Shown here: in pieces, positions 43,496-51,641 of the stretch
How the letters are laid out: every line of letters starts with the position of its first letter
Numbering within the stretch: the stretch's first letter is position 1
Source of the DNA: Clostridia bacterium
GTDB taxonomy: Bacteria > Bacillota > Clostridia > Oscillospirales > RGIG8002
NCBI GenBank assembly: GCA_017620395.1
Contig: JAFZQJ010000003.1
Location: 1 to 64,000, forward strand
Length of the DNA stretch: 64,000 nucleotides
Reading direction: 5' to 3'
Made by a program: the position numbers and the translations under genes
Notes under the pieces: generated by a model
Told to the model about the DNA's origin: nothing
Seen by the model: only the letters and a program-made list of their open reading frames with translations
Databases searched by the model: none

Positions 43496-46400
43496 TTCTC
43501 ATCCACCTCCAGACCGAATTCCTTGCGTTTGGTCGTTATCTCCGCGTTGATCTCCTTGTTGTAGCTCAGGAGCATCTCTCTCGGGTTCTTCGAGTAGATA
43601 ACGACGTTTCTGAACGCGAAGGTTATGTTTCTCGAATAGTAGTAGTCGCCGATGACAACGGGATTGATGAACATGTTGTCCCACTGTTCTTTCAGCACCT
43701 TCCACTCCTTGGCGCTCCAGGGAAGGCGTTCCGCGGCGGCTCTGTTGGCCGTGTCGTAACGGCCGGCCGCGCCGAGTAAGGTCTCGATATCGAAGCCGTA
43801 CTTCGCCTGCGCGTCCTCGCTGGTGAACCAGTCGATGTACGCCCACGCCGCGTCCGCGACTCCGCGCTTGACCGCGCGCTGATAGATAAGAGCGCCCGCG
43901 CCGCCGCCGGAATCGATGTTGTTGACCGTGCCGTCCTCCATAACGGTGCCGGGGATCGTAGTCATCTGCCACAGACCCTTCAGCTCGGGCGCCGCGTAGT
44001 TCAGCTGGTTGACGAAGGTGTAACCCGCGAAGCCCATCGGCATTTCGCCCGTTCTGAAACGTGTGTAGAGGTCGTAGCGCTGCGGCATACTGTACTGCGA
44101 GTAGAAGCCGGTCCACTGCTTGAACACCGCGAGGGCGGTGGTCGTATCGAGATTGGTCTTCTTCAGGTCGTCGCTGTAAAGGCTCAGGCCGTTCTGCTTC
44201 AGCAGCGTCAGGAAGATACCGCTGTCGACGGCGCTGTCGCTGCCGTTCGGGATACCGACCTGCATATTGTTGTTCTGCAGCACCGTCAGGACTTTGTAGA
44301 ACTCGTCCCAGGTCTTCGGCGGCTCGAGCCCGAGCTCATCGAAGATGTCGGTGCGGTAGAAGAGCATATTGAAGTTTTCGGTTATCGGGATCGAATAGTG
44401 GCCGGTGTGACCTGTCTTGTCGGTGAATCTGTAGGGCTCGCCGGCGTACTTCGAGAAGCGCTGCATGACGTCCTCGTAGCTGCTGACGGTGTACTTCTCG
44501 CCGTTGACTCCGGTCAGCTCGCGGCTCTTGAACTGCGACATATCCACCAGCGCTTCACGGGCGGACAGGTTGACGACGTCGCCGCCGCCGACGAAGAGGA
44601 CAACGTCAGGTCCGTCGTTCGCGATATTCGCCTGGATGAGGTTCTGCTGAACAAGACTGACCTTGACGCGAATGCCCGTCTTCGAGGTGAAGTCGGAGTC
44701 GCTCATCTCCTTGATGAGGTTCGCCTGATCGCGTCCGAGGTTTACCCATACGCGGAGAACGTCCTCGCCCTCGGCGTTGGAGCCGACGGAGTTGTAGTCC
44801 TCGACGTAGGTGGCGAAGTAAGCCTTGATCTTATAGCTGAGGTTCTTGAAGAAGCCCTTGTCCTCGACGAACTCTTCGACGTCCTTGGCGGTGGCGGTCA
44901 GGTAGTCGAGCTCCAGCGGCTGCTCCTTCAGCTTGACGGAGAGCGCCGCGAGGGCGGAAATGTTATCCTTGAACATCGAGAGTCGGACCGGAATAGTCTC
45001 GGGATCCTTCAGCAGGCTCTTGAGCTGAACGCTCATGTTCGTCAGCGACGCGACCTCGGAGGAGGACGAACCGCCGCGGATCTCGATCAGTCGTTCTCTG
45101 ATGCTCTCGCACTGCTCCTTCAGACGGGTAAAGGTCGGCAGCAGCGTCGGGATATCGGATTCGAGGTGATAGTCGCGGTAGGGGTCCGGATCGAGTCCGG
45201 TTATCATGATGATCTTTCTGTATATGTAGTTGAACTCGTAGACCATATCGTCCAGCTCGGCGATTATGACTCCGGTCGGACCGGTTATCGCCTCTATGCG
45301 GACTTCGTTTTTGCCGGCGTTAAGATGGAACCAGTAGGGCTCCTCGTTGTTGTCGATCTCGCCGAGCACCGTCTTCTGCCAGTAGTCGGAATACTCGAAG
45401 GTCATGCAGTCGGCTTCGGCGAAGGGTACTTCGCCGTTGATATAGACGCGGCGGTAGGTCTTAAGTCCGCGGGCGACGTTCTGTCTGTAGCGGACGGCGA
45501 TCTTGTACCAGCCTTCCTGCGGTACGTTAAAGGTGTATACGGCGTACTGTCCCTGAGACGCCCAGTTGCCGCTGCCCATCGTGTTTCTCTTGAGCAGTAT
45601 CGGATCGGCGGGCAGCGTGTTGACGCTGGAGCGGTCGTAGATCGGGTGGAGCGCCGGGTCGCAGGTGTAGGACGGCAGTTCGCCCTGCACCAGCTCGTAG
45701 TAGTTATTTTCGCTCGGGGAGGCGTTCTTGGAATATTCGGCGTAGGAAACGCGCTCGGGCGTGTTGTAAAGGCTGATGCCCGCGATCGCGAACTGCGCTC
45801 TCGCGCCGATGATCGTCAGCGTGTTTTCGCCGGCGTCAAAGCAGAAGGTGAAGGGCGCGTCGTAAAGTCCTTCGTTATCGCGGACCGGCCCTTTTATCCA
45901 CGCCTTGTAGGCGACCTGAGACGGGTTCAGGTCGTTGCCGCGGACGTCCTGCTCTATCGTGTCGTTCTCATTGTGCCAGAGGCGCGTCATGTTGATACGC
46001 TCCGCCTGAGAGAAGGTCTTTTTGCCGTTAAGGTAAAGCTCGAGCTCAACGTTGCGGGCTTCGTCGGACAGCGCGAAGTAGTCGAACCAGATCGCGTAGC
46101 GGCCGGCCTGAGCGACGTTGAACTTAACGTCAAGGCGGCCCTCGGCGTTTTTCCATACGATTATGTTGCCTTCCCTGCCCTCGTAGCCGTTGACAAGCTC
46201 GAAGTCCTCGGAGGTGAAGGCGGCGGGGCCTTCCTCCGGCTGCGCTTCGGCTTCGTCGGGCGCGGCGGTCTGATCCGGCTGCGCTTCGGCTTCCGGCTGC
46301 TGCGCTTCGGCTTCCGGCTGCGCTTCGGCTTCGGGCTGCGCTTCGGCTTCGGGCTGCTCCTGCTCGTCCTCAACGGGCACGAAAACGGTGTCCATCGAAA

Positions 46401-46662
46401 AGACGGCGGCCGCCAGGTTGGCTTCTATCGGATCGGCGTAGACGAGCTTATAGTCCGGGTTCGCCTTCAGATAGTCGTCGTAGGTCGTGCGGACGGTTCC
46501 GACCATACGCATATCGCCGCTCCCGTTGCCGGAAGCAGCGGCAGCGCCGTCGGAGCCGCTCCCCGTGCCCGTAGCCTCAGTCGGACTGCAGGCGCAGAGC
46601 GATATCACCATTGCCGCGAGCAGCAGCGCAGATAATATCCGCTTGAGGTTTGAGATCTTCAA
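43492..46662 (-). CDS. Lipoprotein: carbohydrate-binding-like domains fused to an ABC solute-binding protein
   Basis: 1056 residues, about two and a half times a normal binding protein. Lipobox ISLCAC with lipidated Cys at about 25, a Gly/Ser linker, and a PEAEAQ repeat tract (about 103-145). Two galactose-binding-like sandwiches follow (about 150-300 with VKFNVAQAGRYAIWFDYFAL; about 370-500 with QYAVYTFNVPQEGWYKIAVR). A helical segment (about 500-650) leads to a family 1 solute-binding domain from about 655 to the end (VLRVWVNLGRDQANLIKEMS, GPDVVLFVGGGDVVNLSARE, PMGFAGYTFVNQLNYAAPEL). The start is TTG at 46662 with GGGAGG eight bases upstream. First gene of the operon; probably captures a large glycan at the membrane and hands a breakdown product to the first permease pair (inference). 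Confidence 0.82.
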   Translation of the reverse strand: MKISNLKRILSALLLAAMVISLCACSPTEATGTGSGSDGAAAASGNGSGDMRMVGTVRTTYDDYLKANPDYKLVYADPIEANLAAAVFSMDTVFVPVEDEQEQPEAEAQPEAEAQPEAEAQQPEAEAQPDQTAAPDEAEAQPEEGPAAFTSEDFELVNGYEGREGNIIVWKNAEGRLDVKFNVAQAGRYAIWFDYFALSDEARNVELELYLNGKKTFSQAERINMTRLWHNENDTIEQDVRGNDLNPSQVAYKAWIKGPVRDNEGLYDAPFTFCFDAGENTLTIIGARAQFAIAGISLYNTPERVSYAEYSKNASPSENNYYELVQGELPSYTCDPALHPIYDRSSVNTLPADPILLKRNTMGSGNWASQGQYAVYTFNVPQEGWYKIAVRYRQNVARGLKTYRRVYINGEVPFAEADCMTFEYSDYWQKTVLGEIDNNEEPYWFHLNAGKNEVRIEAITGPTGVIIAELDDMVYEFNYIYRKIIMITGLDPDPYRDYHLESDIPTLLPTFTRLKEQCESIRERLIEIRGGSSSSEVASLTNMSVQLKSLLKDPETIPVRLSMFKDNISALAALSVKLKEQPLELDYLTATAKDVEEFVEDKGFFKNLSYKIKAYFATYVEDYNSVGSNAEGEDVLRVWVNLGRDQANLIKEMSDSDFTSKTGIRVKVSLVQQNLIQANIANDGPDVVLFVGGGDVVNLSAREALVDMSQFKSRELTGVNGEKYTVSSYEDVMQRFSKYAGEPYRFTDKTGHTGHYSIPITENFNMLFYRTDIFDELGLEPPKTWDEFYKVLTVLQNNNMQVGIPNGSDSAVDSGIFLTLLKQNGLSLYSDDLKKTNLDTTTALAVFKQWTGFYSQYSMPQRYDLYTRFRTGEMPMGFAGYTFVNQLNYAAPELKGLWQMTTIPGTVMEDGTVNNIDSGGGAGALIYQRAVKRGVADAAWAYIDWFTSEDAQAKYGFDIETLLGAAGRYDTANRAAAERLPWSAKEWKVLKEQWDNMFINPVVIGDYYYSRNITFAFRNVVIYSKNPREMLLSYNKEINAEITTKRKEFGLEVDEK
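46262..46355. repeat. 18-bp tandem repeat in the lipoprotein gene
   Basis: Four to five near-identical units of GGCTGCGCTTCGGCTTCC (with small changes) encode the PEAEAQ tract. Units are in frame, so slippage would change linker length without breaking the gene. Similar acidic Ala-rich tracts occur in two more proteins of this operon. Confidence 0.75.
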
Positions 46663-46821
46663 AGTATTTGCCTCCCGTCAGTTGGTGTCTGCTTTGCGCA
46701 AAAACGCAAACGTCCCGCCTTCCCCGCCGCCGTCGCGGAGGGGCGCGGAGCAATATTTAATATGTAAATACCCATATCAGAAGACGCGCGCTGGCTATTC
46801 TCCTAATATATACCTAGTTAG

Positions 46822-46850
46822 ATTATAGCGCACGTTTTCGAAAATGGCAA
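46822..46850 (-). promoter_or_regulatory. Promoter of the ABC/propeller operon
   Basis: Minus strand -35 TTGCCA (46845-46850), 17-bp spacer containing the palindrome TTTTCGAAAA, -10 TATAAT (46822-46827). The leader to the TTG start is about 150 nt. The remainder of the gene-free stretch 46663-47047 is AT-rich with no other clear element; a plus-strand promoter for the 47048 gene is expected near 46960-47000 but is not distinct. Confidence 0.75.
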
Positions 46851-47047
46851 TAGTAAATGTTCAATACTACCTAAACTTTCGCCATATTTTTGTCTTTTTA
46901 TCACAATTTGAAGACAAAATCGCGGTCTAAATATGAATTTCTTTCATTTTTCTCATAAAGGGGTTTATTATGCGTTCGTAATATGTTATTATTAGCACAA
47001 CAGAATAATGCTGAACGGCGACGCCGTCAGCCGATACGGAGGTCATT

Positions 47048-47806
47048 ATGAGAATACTCGTTTGCCGTCACGGCTATCCCGATTATGAAAACGATTCGCT
47101 GACCGAGCGCGGAGTCATGGAAGCGGAGCTGCTTTCGCAAAGGCTCGCGCCGCTGAAGCCCACGGACATATACTGCTCAATCCTCGGCAGGGCGAAGCTG
47201 ACCGCGAAACCGACCGTTGAAAAGACAGGTGTCGAACCGGTCATCTGCGACTGGCTGCAGGAATACCCGATCTCCGCCAACGTCTTCCCCGAGAAGGACG
47301 GCGACATGAGCTGGCTCTGCCCCTGGGCGATCGGTCACGAGGAGTGGTTCGACGACGAGAAGTCGATCAGCCCGACGAAGTGGCTCGAATGCGACCGCTG
47401 CATAGGCAAGAAGTTCCCGGAGCATCAGCATAACATCATCACCCACCTCGACGAGATCTTCGCGACTAAGGGGCTCGTTCGCGAGGGCAGCTTTTACCGC
47501 AAGACGCCCGAATACGAGGCGCACAAGGACGACGTCATCCTCATCTTCTGCCATTACGGAGCCGCTATGGGCATACTCGCCGCCCTGCTCCCGCTCTCCG
47601 CAGTCACCCTCTGGAACGGCTTCAACATCGACCCGACCGGCGTTACGGAGTTTATGCCGGACAAGGTCGACGCCGAGCGCTTCATCATGCGCTGCATCAG
47701 GCTCAACGACGTCTCGCACTTCTACGGCAGCGGCAATGAATACACCGGCGCTCCGCGCGAGGGCTGGTACCTGCCGCGCGAGGAGAGGGACGCGCCGAAG
47801 GTGTAA
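47048..47806 (+). CDS. Histidine phosphatase family protein
   Basis: 252 residues. The phosphoglycerate-mutase-like core opens MRILVCRHGYPDYEND with the RHG motif (catalytic His8). It continues with SLTERGVMEAELLSQRL and the second catalytic His at about 169 in LIFCHYGAAMG. An insertion (WLCPWAIGHEEWFDDEKSIS) of about 60 residues between the two motifs is larger than in simple family members. Substrate unknown; small-molecule or protein phosphate are both possible. GGAGG lies before the ATG. Monocistronic by appearance, divergent from the ABC operon. Confidence 0.85.
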   Translation: MRILVCRHGYPDYENDSLTERGVMEAELLSQRLAPLKPTDIYCSILGRAKLTAKPTVEKTGVEPVICDWLQEYPISANVFPEKDGDMSWLCPWAIGHEEWFDDEKSISPTKWLECDRCIGKKFPEHQHNIITHLDEIFATKGLVREGSFYRKTPEYEAHKDDVILIFCHYGAAMGILAALLPLSAVTLWNGFNIDPTGVTEFMPDKVDAERFIMRCIRLNDVSHFYGSGNEYTGAPREGWYLPREERDAPKV

Positions 47807-47860
47807 ACCGATACGCGCATCAGTTTACACAATGATATCGCCGCCGGCGCAGCGAAAACA

Positions 47861-47910
47861 ACCCCTCGGTCAGTTTCACTGACAGCTCCCCCCTGCACAG
47901 GGGAGCATTT
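47861..47910. repeat. Second member of the ACAACCCCTC intergenic repeat
   Basis: Reads ACAACCCCTCGGTCAG, a small palindrome (GTCAG/CTGAC), then CTCCCCCCTGCACAGGGGAG. It matches the 7576-7652 element in its two conserved blocks. It lies in the spacer between the phosphatase and macrodomain genes and contains no gene. Confidence 0.5.
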
Positions 47911-47934
47911 CACCGCACGTAAGCGAGGTAACTT

Positions 47935-48987
47935 ATGCCGCTTTTTATCGTTGAAAACGACATAACCCGAATGAAATGCGACGCGATAGTCAACGCCGCC
48001 AACCGCTCCCTGCTCGGAGGCGGCGGAGTCGACGGCGCGATACACGCCGCCGCGGGTCCGGAGCTGCTCGCCGAATGCAGAACGCTCGGCGGCTGCGAAA
48101 CGGGCGGCGCGAAGATCACGGGCGGCTATTTGCTGCCCGCGAAGCGCGTCATACACACCGTCGGCCCCGTCTGGCGCGGAGGCGCGAACGGAGAGGAAGA
48201 CCTGCTCCGCTCCTGCTACCGCCGCTCCCTCGCGCTCGCCGAGGAAAACGGCTGCGAGACCGTCGCCTTCCCGCTGATCTCCGCCGGCGCCTACGGCTAC
48301 CCGAAGCGCGCGGCGTTCGAGGTCGCCGTCGACGAGATAACCGCCTTCCTGCGCGGGAGCGAAATGACGGTCTATATAGTCGTCTACCGCCGCGAGGAAG
48401 CGCTTTTTGACGAAGCGGTCACCGCGTCGGTGGCAGAGGCGCTGCGCGACAGCGCGGAGCCGGAGCCGGTGAACGCCGCCGAGCCGCGGGCGCGCGAAAA
48501 GCGGCTCTTCAGTCCGCTCGCGAAACGCGCCGCTCCGCGCAGGCGCGAAACGGAAGAGTACTGCGATTCCGCAGCGGGGCGTTTCGCCATGCTCGCCGAG
48601 CCGTGCGGCTCCGCGGCTCCGGAGCTGGAGAATCAGCTCCGCGATCTTGACGAGAGCTTTTCGCAGTCCCTGCTGCGCCGCATAGACGAAAAAGGCATGA
48701 CCGACGTCGAATGCTACAAGCGCGCGAACGTCGACCGCAAGCTCTTCTCGAAAATACGCGGCGACGCGGGCTACCGCCCGAGCAAGCAGACCGCCGTCGC
48801 CTTCGCGATCGCGCTGCGCCTTAGCCGCGCCGAAACGGACGACCTGCTGATGAAAGCCGGCTTCGCCCTCTCGCGCAGCAGCAAGTTCGACGTGATAATC
48901 TCCTATTTCATCGCGCGCGGCGACTACGACGTCAACCGCGTCAACGAGGCGCTTTTCGCCTTCGACCAGCCGCTGCTCGGCTGCTGA
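47935..48987 (+). CDS. Macrodomain (ADP-ribose-binding/hydrolase-like) protein with C-terminal helical domain
   Basis: 350 residues. The macrodomain (about 1-155) shows [20 protein letters not shown] (ribose-binding loop), [14 protein letters not shown], and [17 protein letters not shown] (phosphate loop), close to the MacroD type that removes ADP-ribose from proteins or O-acetyl-ADP-ribose. A basic/Ala linker (about 165-220) leads to a helical domain of about 120 residues ([60 protein letters not shown]) that resembles an HTH or phage-repressor-like fold. That domain is unassigned by me and may target the enzyme to a partner or DNA. RBS GAGG six bases before ATG. A terminator separates it from the vWA gene downstream. 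Confidence 0.8.
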   Translation: MPLFIVENDITRMKCDAIVNAANRSLLGGGGVDGAIHAAAGPELLAECRTLGGCETGGAKITGGYLLPAKRVIHTVGPVWRGGANGEEDLLRSCYRRSLALAEENGCETVAFPLISAGAYGYPKRAAFEVAVDEITAFLRGSEMTVYIVVYRREEALFDEAVTASVAEALRDSAEPEPVNAAEPRAREKRLFSPLAKRAAPRRRETEEYCDSAAGRFAMLAEPCGSAAPELENQLRDLDESFSQSLLRRIDEKGMTDVECYKRANVDRKLFSKIRGDAGYRPSKQTAVAFAIALRLSRAETDDLLMKAGFALSRSSKFDVIISYFIARGDYDVNRVNEALFAFDQPLLGC

Positions 48988-49035
48988 AAATGTCGCTTCG
49001 CAGGCGACCTCTTCCCCTCCGAAAAGGTATAAAAT

Positions 49036-49077
49036 AACAGCCGTAAGGTCAAGAAAACGACCGCACGGCTGTTTTTT
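49036..49077 (+). terminator. Terminator after the macrodomain gene
   Basis: Stem AACAGCCGT with ACGGCTGTT extended inside by GGTC/GACC, followed by TTTTTT. It lies about 50 bp past the stop and shows that the macrodomain and vWA genes are separate units. Confidence 0.8.
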
Positions 49078-49105
49078 CAAAACTATTTTTACGGAGGAAA
49101 CGAAA

Positions 49106-49780
49106 ATGAAAAACAACGAAACTAAGAAAAACGGGAACGGAAAGAACGAAAACCTCACCGAGCTGGTTTTCATCCTCGACAGAAGCGGCTCCATGTCCGG
49201 TCTGGAGGGCGACGTCGTCGGCGGCTTCAACTCGCTGATCAAAAAGCAGAAGGCGCAGGAGGGCGACTGCTTCGTCACGACGGTGCTCTTCAGCAACGAC
49301 TGCGAAACGCTGCACGACCGCGTTCCGCTGAAAGACGTGCCGGAGATGCGCGAAAGCGACTTCGAAGTCGGCGGCTGCACCGCCCTCATCGACGCCATCG
49401 GCGGGACCGTCGAGCATATCGCGAAGATCCACAAGTACGCCCGCCCCGAGGACGTGCCCGCGCACGTCGTATTCGCGATAATGACCGACGGCATGGAAAA
49501 CGCGAGCCGCCGTTTCAGCTCCGCTAAGGTAAAAGCGGAGATCGAGAAGCGGAGAGCGCAGGGCTGGGAGTTCCTTTTCCTCGGCGCGAACATAGACGCC
49601 GTCGAAACCGCCGGCCGCTTCGGCATCGCCGCCGAGAAGGCGGTCAACTACCGTTCCGACAACCGCGGCACCGGATTGGCCTTCACGGCGTTCAGCAAGG
49701 CGATGGGCGCCGCACGCAAGGGCGAGGTCTGCGCGGAGTGGCGAGACGAGCTCGACGCGGACTTCGAAGAAAGAAAATAG
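49106..49780 (+). CDS. Cytoplasmic vWA-domain protein
   Basis: 224 residues. The whole chain is a von Willebrand A domain. The MIDAS metal site DxSxS is intact in LVFILDRSGSMSGLEGDVV (D25, S27, S29), and the third loop is VFAIMTDGMENASRR. No signal peptide or TM helix, so it is cytosolic. Similar stand-alone vWA proteins (TerY-like) occur near stress and phosphorylation genes; the partner is unknown. GGAGG lies before the ATG. A bidirectional terminator follows 14 bp after the stop. Confidence 0.85.
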   Translation: MKNNETKKNGNGKNENLTELVFILDRSGSMSGLEGDVVGGFNSLIKKQKAQEGDCFVTTVLFSNDCETLHDRVPLKDVPEMRESDFEVGGCTALIDAIGGTVEHIAKIHKYARPEDVPAHVVFAIMTDGMENASRRFSSAKVKAEIEKRRAQGWEFLFLGANIDAVETAGRFGIAAEKAVNYRSDNRGTGLAFTAFSKAMGAARKGEVCAEWRDELDADFEERK

Positions 49781-49793
49781 GAACCGCACGCAC

Positions 49794-49823
49794 AAAAGCC
49801 GCACCCTCACGGGTGCGGCTTTT
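49794..49823. terminator. Bidirectional terminator between vWA and XRE genes
   Basis: Thirteen-bp stem AAAAGCCGCACCC with GGGTGCGGCTTTT, loop TCAC, followed by CTTTCTTTTTT on the plus strand. It ends the vWA gene and can end the convergent XRE gene. Confidence 0.88.
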
Positions 49824-49844
49824 CTTTCTTTTTTCAGTGCGGGC

Positions 49845-50264
49845 TTACAGCTGATACTGCTTCTGCTCCTTCAGGCGCTGGATAACGTCGCCCATATTGA
49901 GCGCGTTGAACGCGGAACTCATGGACTCGGTGATGAGGATGCTCATTTCGGGCTCCTCAGCCTCACGCTTCGCTTCAAGATACTGAAGCACGCGGCGGTC
50001 GATGAGCTTGTTCTCAACGAAGTACTCCTTGGTCAGCTTGTTCAGCGAGAAGATGAACAGGAAGGAGGTGAACTGCGACCACGTCATCTGGAAATGACCG
50101 TTCTCAATGAGAGAAACGCGGTCGACGGATACGCCGGCGCGAAGGCCGAATTCTTTCTGAGACAGTCTGAGGAGCTTTCTCAGCTTGGGCATATGCTTTG
50201 CGAGCGCTTTGCAGAGCATTGCTTTTTCTTTCGGGGTTATGACTACCAGATCTTCTGCTACCAT
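49845..50264 (-). CDS. XRE-family transcriptional regulator
   Basis: 139 residues from the ATG at 50264 (MVAEDLVVITPKEKAMLCKA), with AAGGA eight bases upstream. The helix-turn-helix lies at about 40-70 (LRLSQKEFGLRAGVSVDRVS then LIENG), and the remainder is helical (TWSQFTSFLFIFSLNKLTKE). Small soluble regulator with no ligand domain; target unknown. It has its own promoter, and an extra 29 codons upstream in frame would include the promoter -10, so they are excluded. Confidence 0.85.
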   Translation of the reverse strand: MVAEDLVVITPKEKAMLCKALAKHMPKLRKLLRLSQKEFGLRAGVSVDRVSLIENGHFQMTWSQFTSFLFIFSLNKLTKEYFVENKLIDRRVLQYLEAKREAEEPEMSILITESMSSAFNALNMGDVIQRLKEQKQYQL

Positions 50265-50322
50265 AATCGGATTCCTTTCTTGATGCTCGATTTCGTGCAA
50301 TTCTTTACACTTGCCATCGTTG

Positions 50323-50351
50323 ATTATATCACACAATAGCCTATTTTGCAA
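50323..50351 (-). promoter_or_regulatory. Promoter of the XRE regulator
   Basis: Minus strand -35 TTGCAA (50346-50351), 17-bp spacer, -10 TATAAT (50323-50328), with about 55 nt of leader before the ATG. Confidence 0.8.
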
Positions 50352-50522
50352 GCACTTTTTCCAAAAACACTGTAAAAATATACATATATCGTATGTGTTC
50401 CGCTTCTTTATACCGATATGATGTATTTCGTGAAAATATTATATTATGTCGAATCTGCACGTACGGCATTTTTGCGGTACGGGCGGCATATAATTCACTG
50501 AAAATCAGCCGAAAGGACCGCT

Positions 50523-51440
50523 TTGAACGCGGTGGTGATGATAATGACGTTTTTACCGGAGGGGCGGATAGGCTTCCGCCCCGGCACAAGAGCCGAGCTG
50601 CTGCGCGCTCGTGATGAAAAGCGAATATGCGAGGGGGTGGCGCTGCTTTGCGACAGAGAACGCAACCTCGTCGTCGACCTCGGCTCCATGCGCGGGATCA
50701 TCCCCCGCCGGGAGGGCGCGTGGTCGCCCGAGGGCGGAGTCAGGGATATCGCCGTGATCTCCCGCGTCGGCAAGGAGGTCTGCTTCACCGTTACCGGCGT
50801 CGTAAGAGACGTTGACGGCAGCGAATACGCGCTGCTCTCCCGACGCGAGGCGATGAAAATGTGCGCGGACGAATACCTCACCGGCCTGCGCCCGGGCGAC
50901 GTCATCGACGCGCGCGTCACGCGCCCCGACAGCTTCGGCGCCTTCGCGGACGTCGGCTGCGGGATCGTCGGGCTGCTGCCCATTGACGCGATCTCCGTTT
51001 CGCGCATCGCGCATCCCGCGGAGCGCTTCGCCGCCGGCATGGATATCCGCGCCGTCGTCAGCGGCGTCAGCGGCGGACGCGTCACGCTTTCTCACCGCGA
51101 GCTGCTCGGAACGTGGGAGGAGAACGCCGCGCTCTTCGAGGCGGGGCAGACCGTGGCGGGAACGGTGCGTTCGGTGGAGAAATACGGCGTCTTCGTGGAG
51201 CTGACGCCCAATCTCGCCGGACTCGCGGAGCCCGGCGCGGAAGTCTCCGCCGGCGACCGCGTCTCGGTCTACATAAAAAGCATCATTCCCGAAAAAATGA
51301 AGGTCAAGCTCGTACTGATCGACCGCCTGCCGCGCGTCGAGTCTTATCGCGGCTTCAACTATCCCGACGTGACGCATATAAGCAGGTGGCGCTATTCGCC
51401 CGAAAGGTGCCCGAAGGTGATAGAGAGCGTCTACGACTGA
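50523..51440 (+). CDS. S1-repeat RNA-binding protein
   Basis: 305 residues. Three S1-like beta-barrel segments: about 35-100 (CEGVALLCDRERNLVVDLGS), about 120-180 (GDVIDARVTRPDSFGAFADV) and about 190-255 (GQTVAGTVRSVEKYGVFVEL then PNLAGLAEPG). The last two have the canonical S1 wording. This resembles the shortened ribosomal protein S1-like proteins of Firmicutes, and a role in translation or RNA handling is likely. The start is uncertain: TTG at 50523 with AAAGGA five bases upstream, or ATG at 50538. A terminator follows at 51485. No regulatory element is distinct in the upstream gap beyond a TATAAT. Confidence 0.8.
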   Translation: MNAVVMIMTFLPEGRIGFRPGTRAELLRARDEKRICEGVALLCDRERNLVVDLGSMRGIIPRREGAWSPEGGVRDIAVISRVGKEVCFTVTGVVRDVDGSEYALLSRREAMKMCADEYLTGLRPGDVIDARVTRPDSFGAFADVGCGIVGLLPIDAISVSRIAHPAERFAAGMDIRAVVSGVSGGRVTLSHRELLGTWEENAALFEAGQTVAGTVRSVEKYGVFVELTPNLAGLAEPGAEVSAGDRVSVYIKSIIPEKMKVKLVLIDRLPRVESYRGFNYPDVTHISRWRYSPERCPKVIESVYD

Positions 51441-51484
51441 ATGAATACTGAAAACTGAAGAATGAATAATGAATAATTGAGGAA

Positions 51485-51512
51485 AAAACGGCTCCCCGAA
51501 GGGAGCCGTTTT
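51485..51512. terminator. Bidirectional terminator after the S1-repeat gene
   Basis: Twelve-bp stem AAAACGGCTCCC with GGGAGCCGTTTT, loop CGAA. On the minus strand it is followed by TTTTTTCC, so it can also end the dockerin gene at 51642. Preceded by a GAATAATGAATAATTGAGG relic like the one near 26505. Confidence 0.8.
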
Positions 51513-51641
51513 ACTCTGTTTGAATTGTTGTCTATCAAAAGCGAGGGGTTTTCGGATGATTTGCGGCGCGGAAGGAGGAAGGCCAGGCTATCTGCCTGCC
51601 GACGACGACAAGCCGCAAAGGGCCGAAAAGACCCGCTTTAC

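Noticed and set aside
36541-46355. Short tandem repeats as a possible CRISPR array
   Set aside because: Units are coding, adjacent with no unique spacers, and in frame with E/A-rich protein tracts.
47722-49647. 641-residue minus-strand open frame
   Set aside because: Covers the macrodomain and vWA genes and crosses the terminator at 49036; product unlike any protein family.
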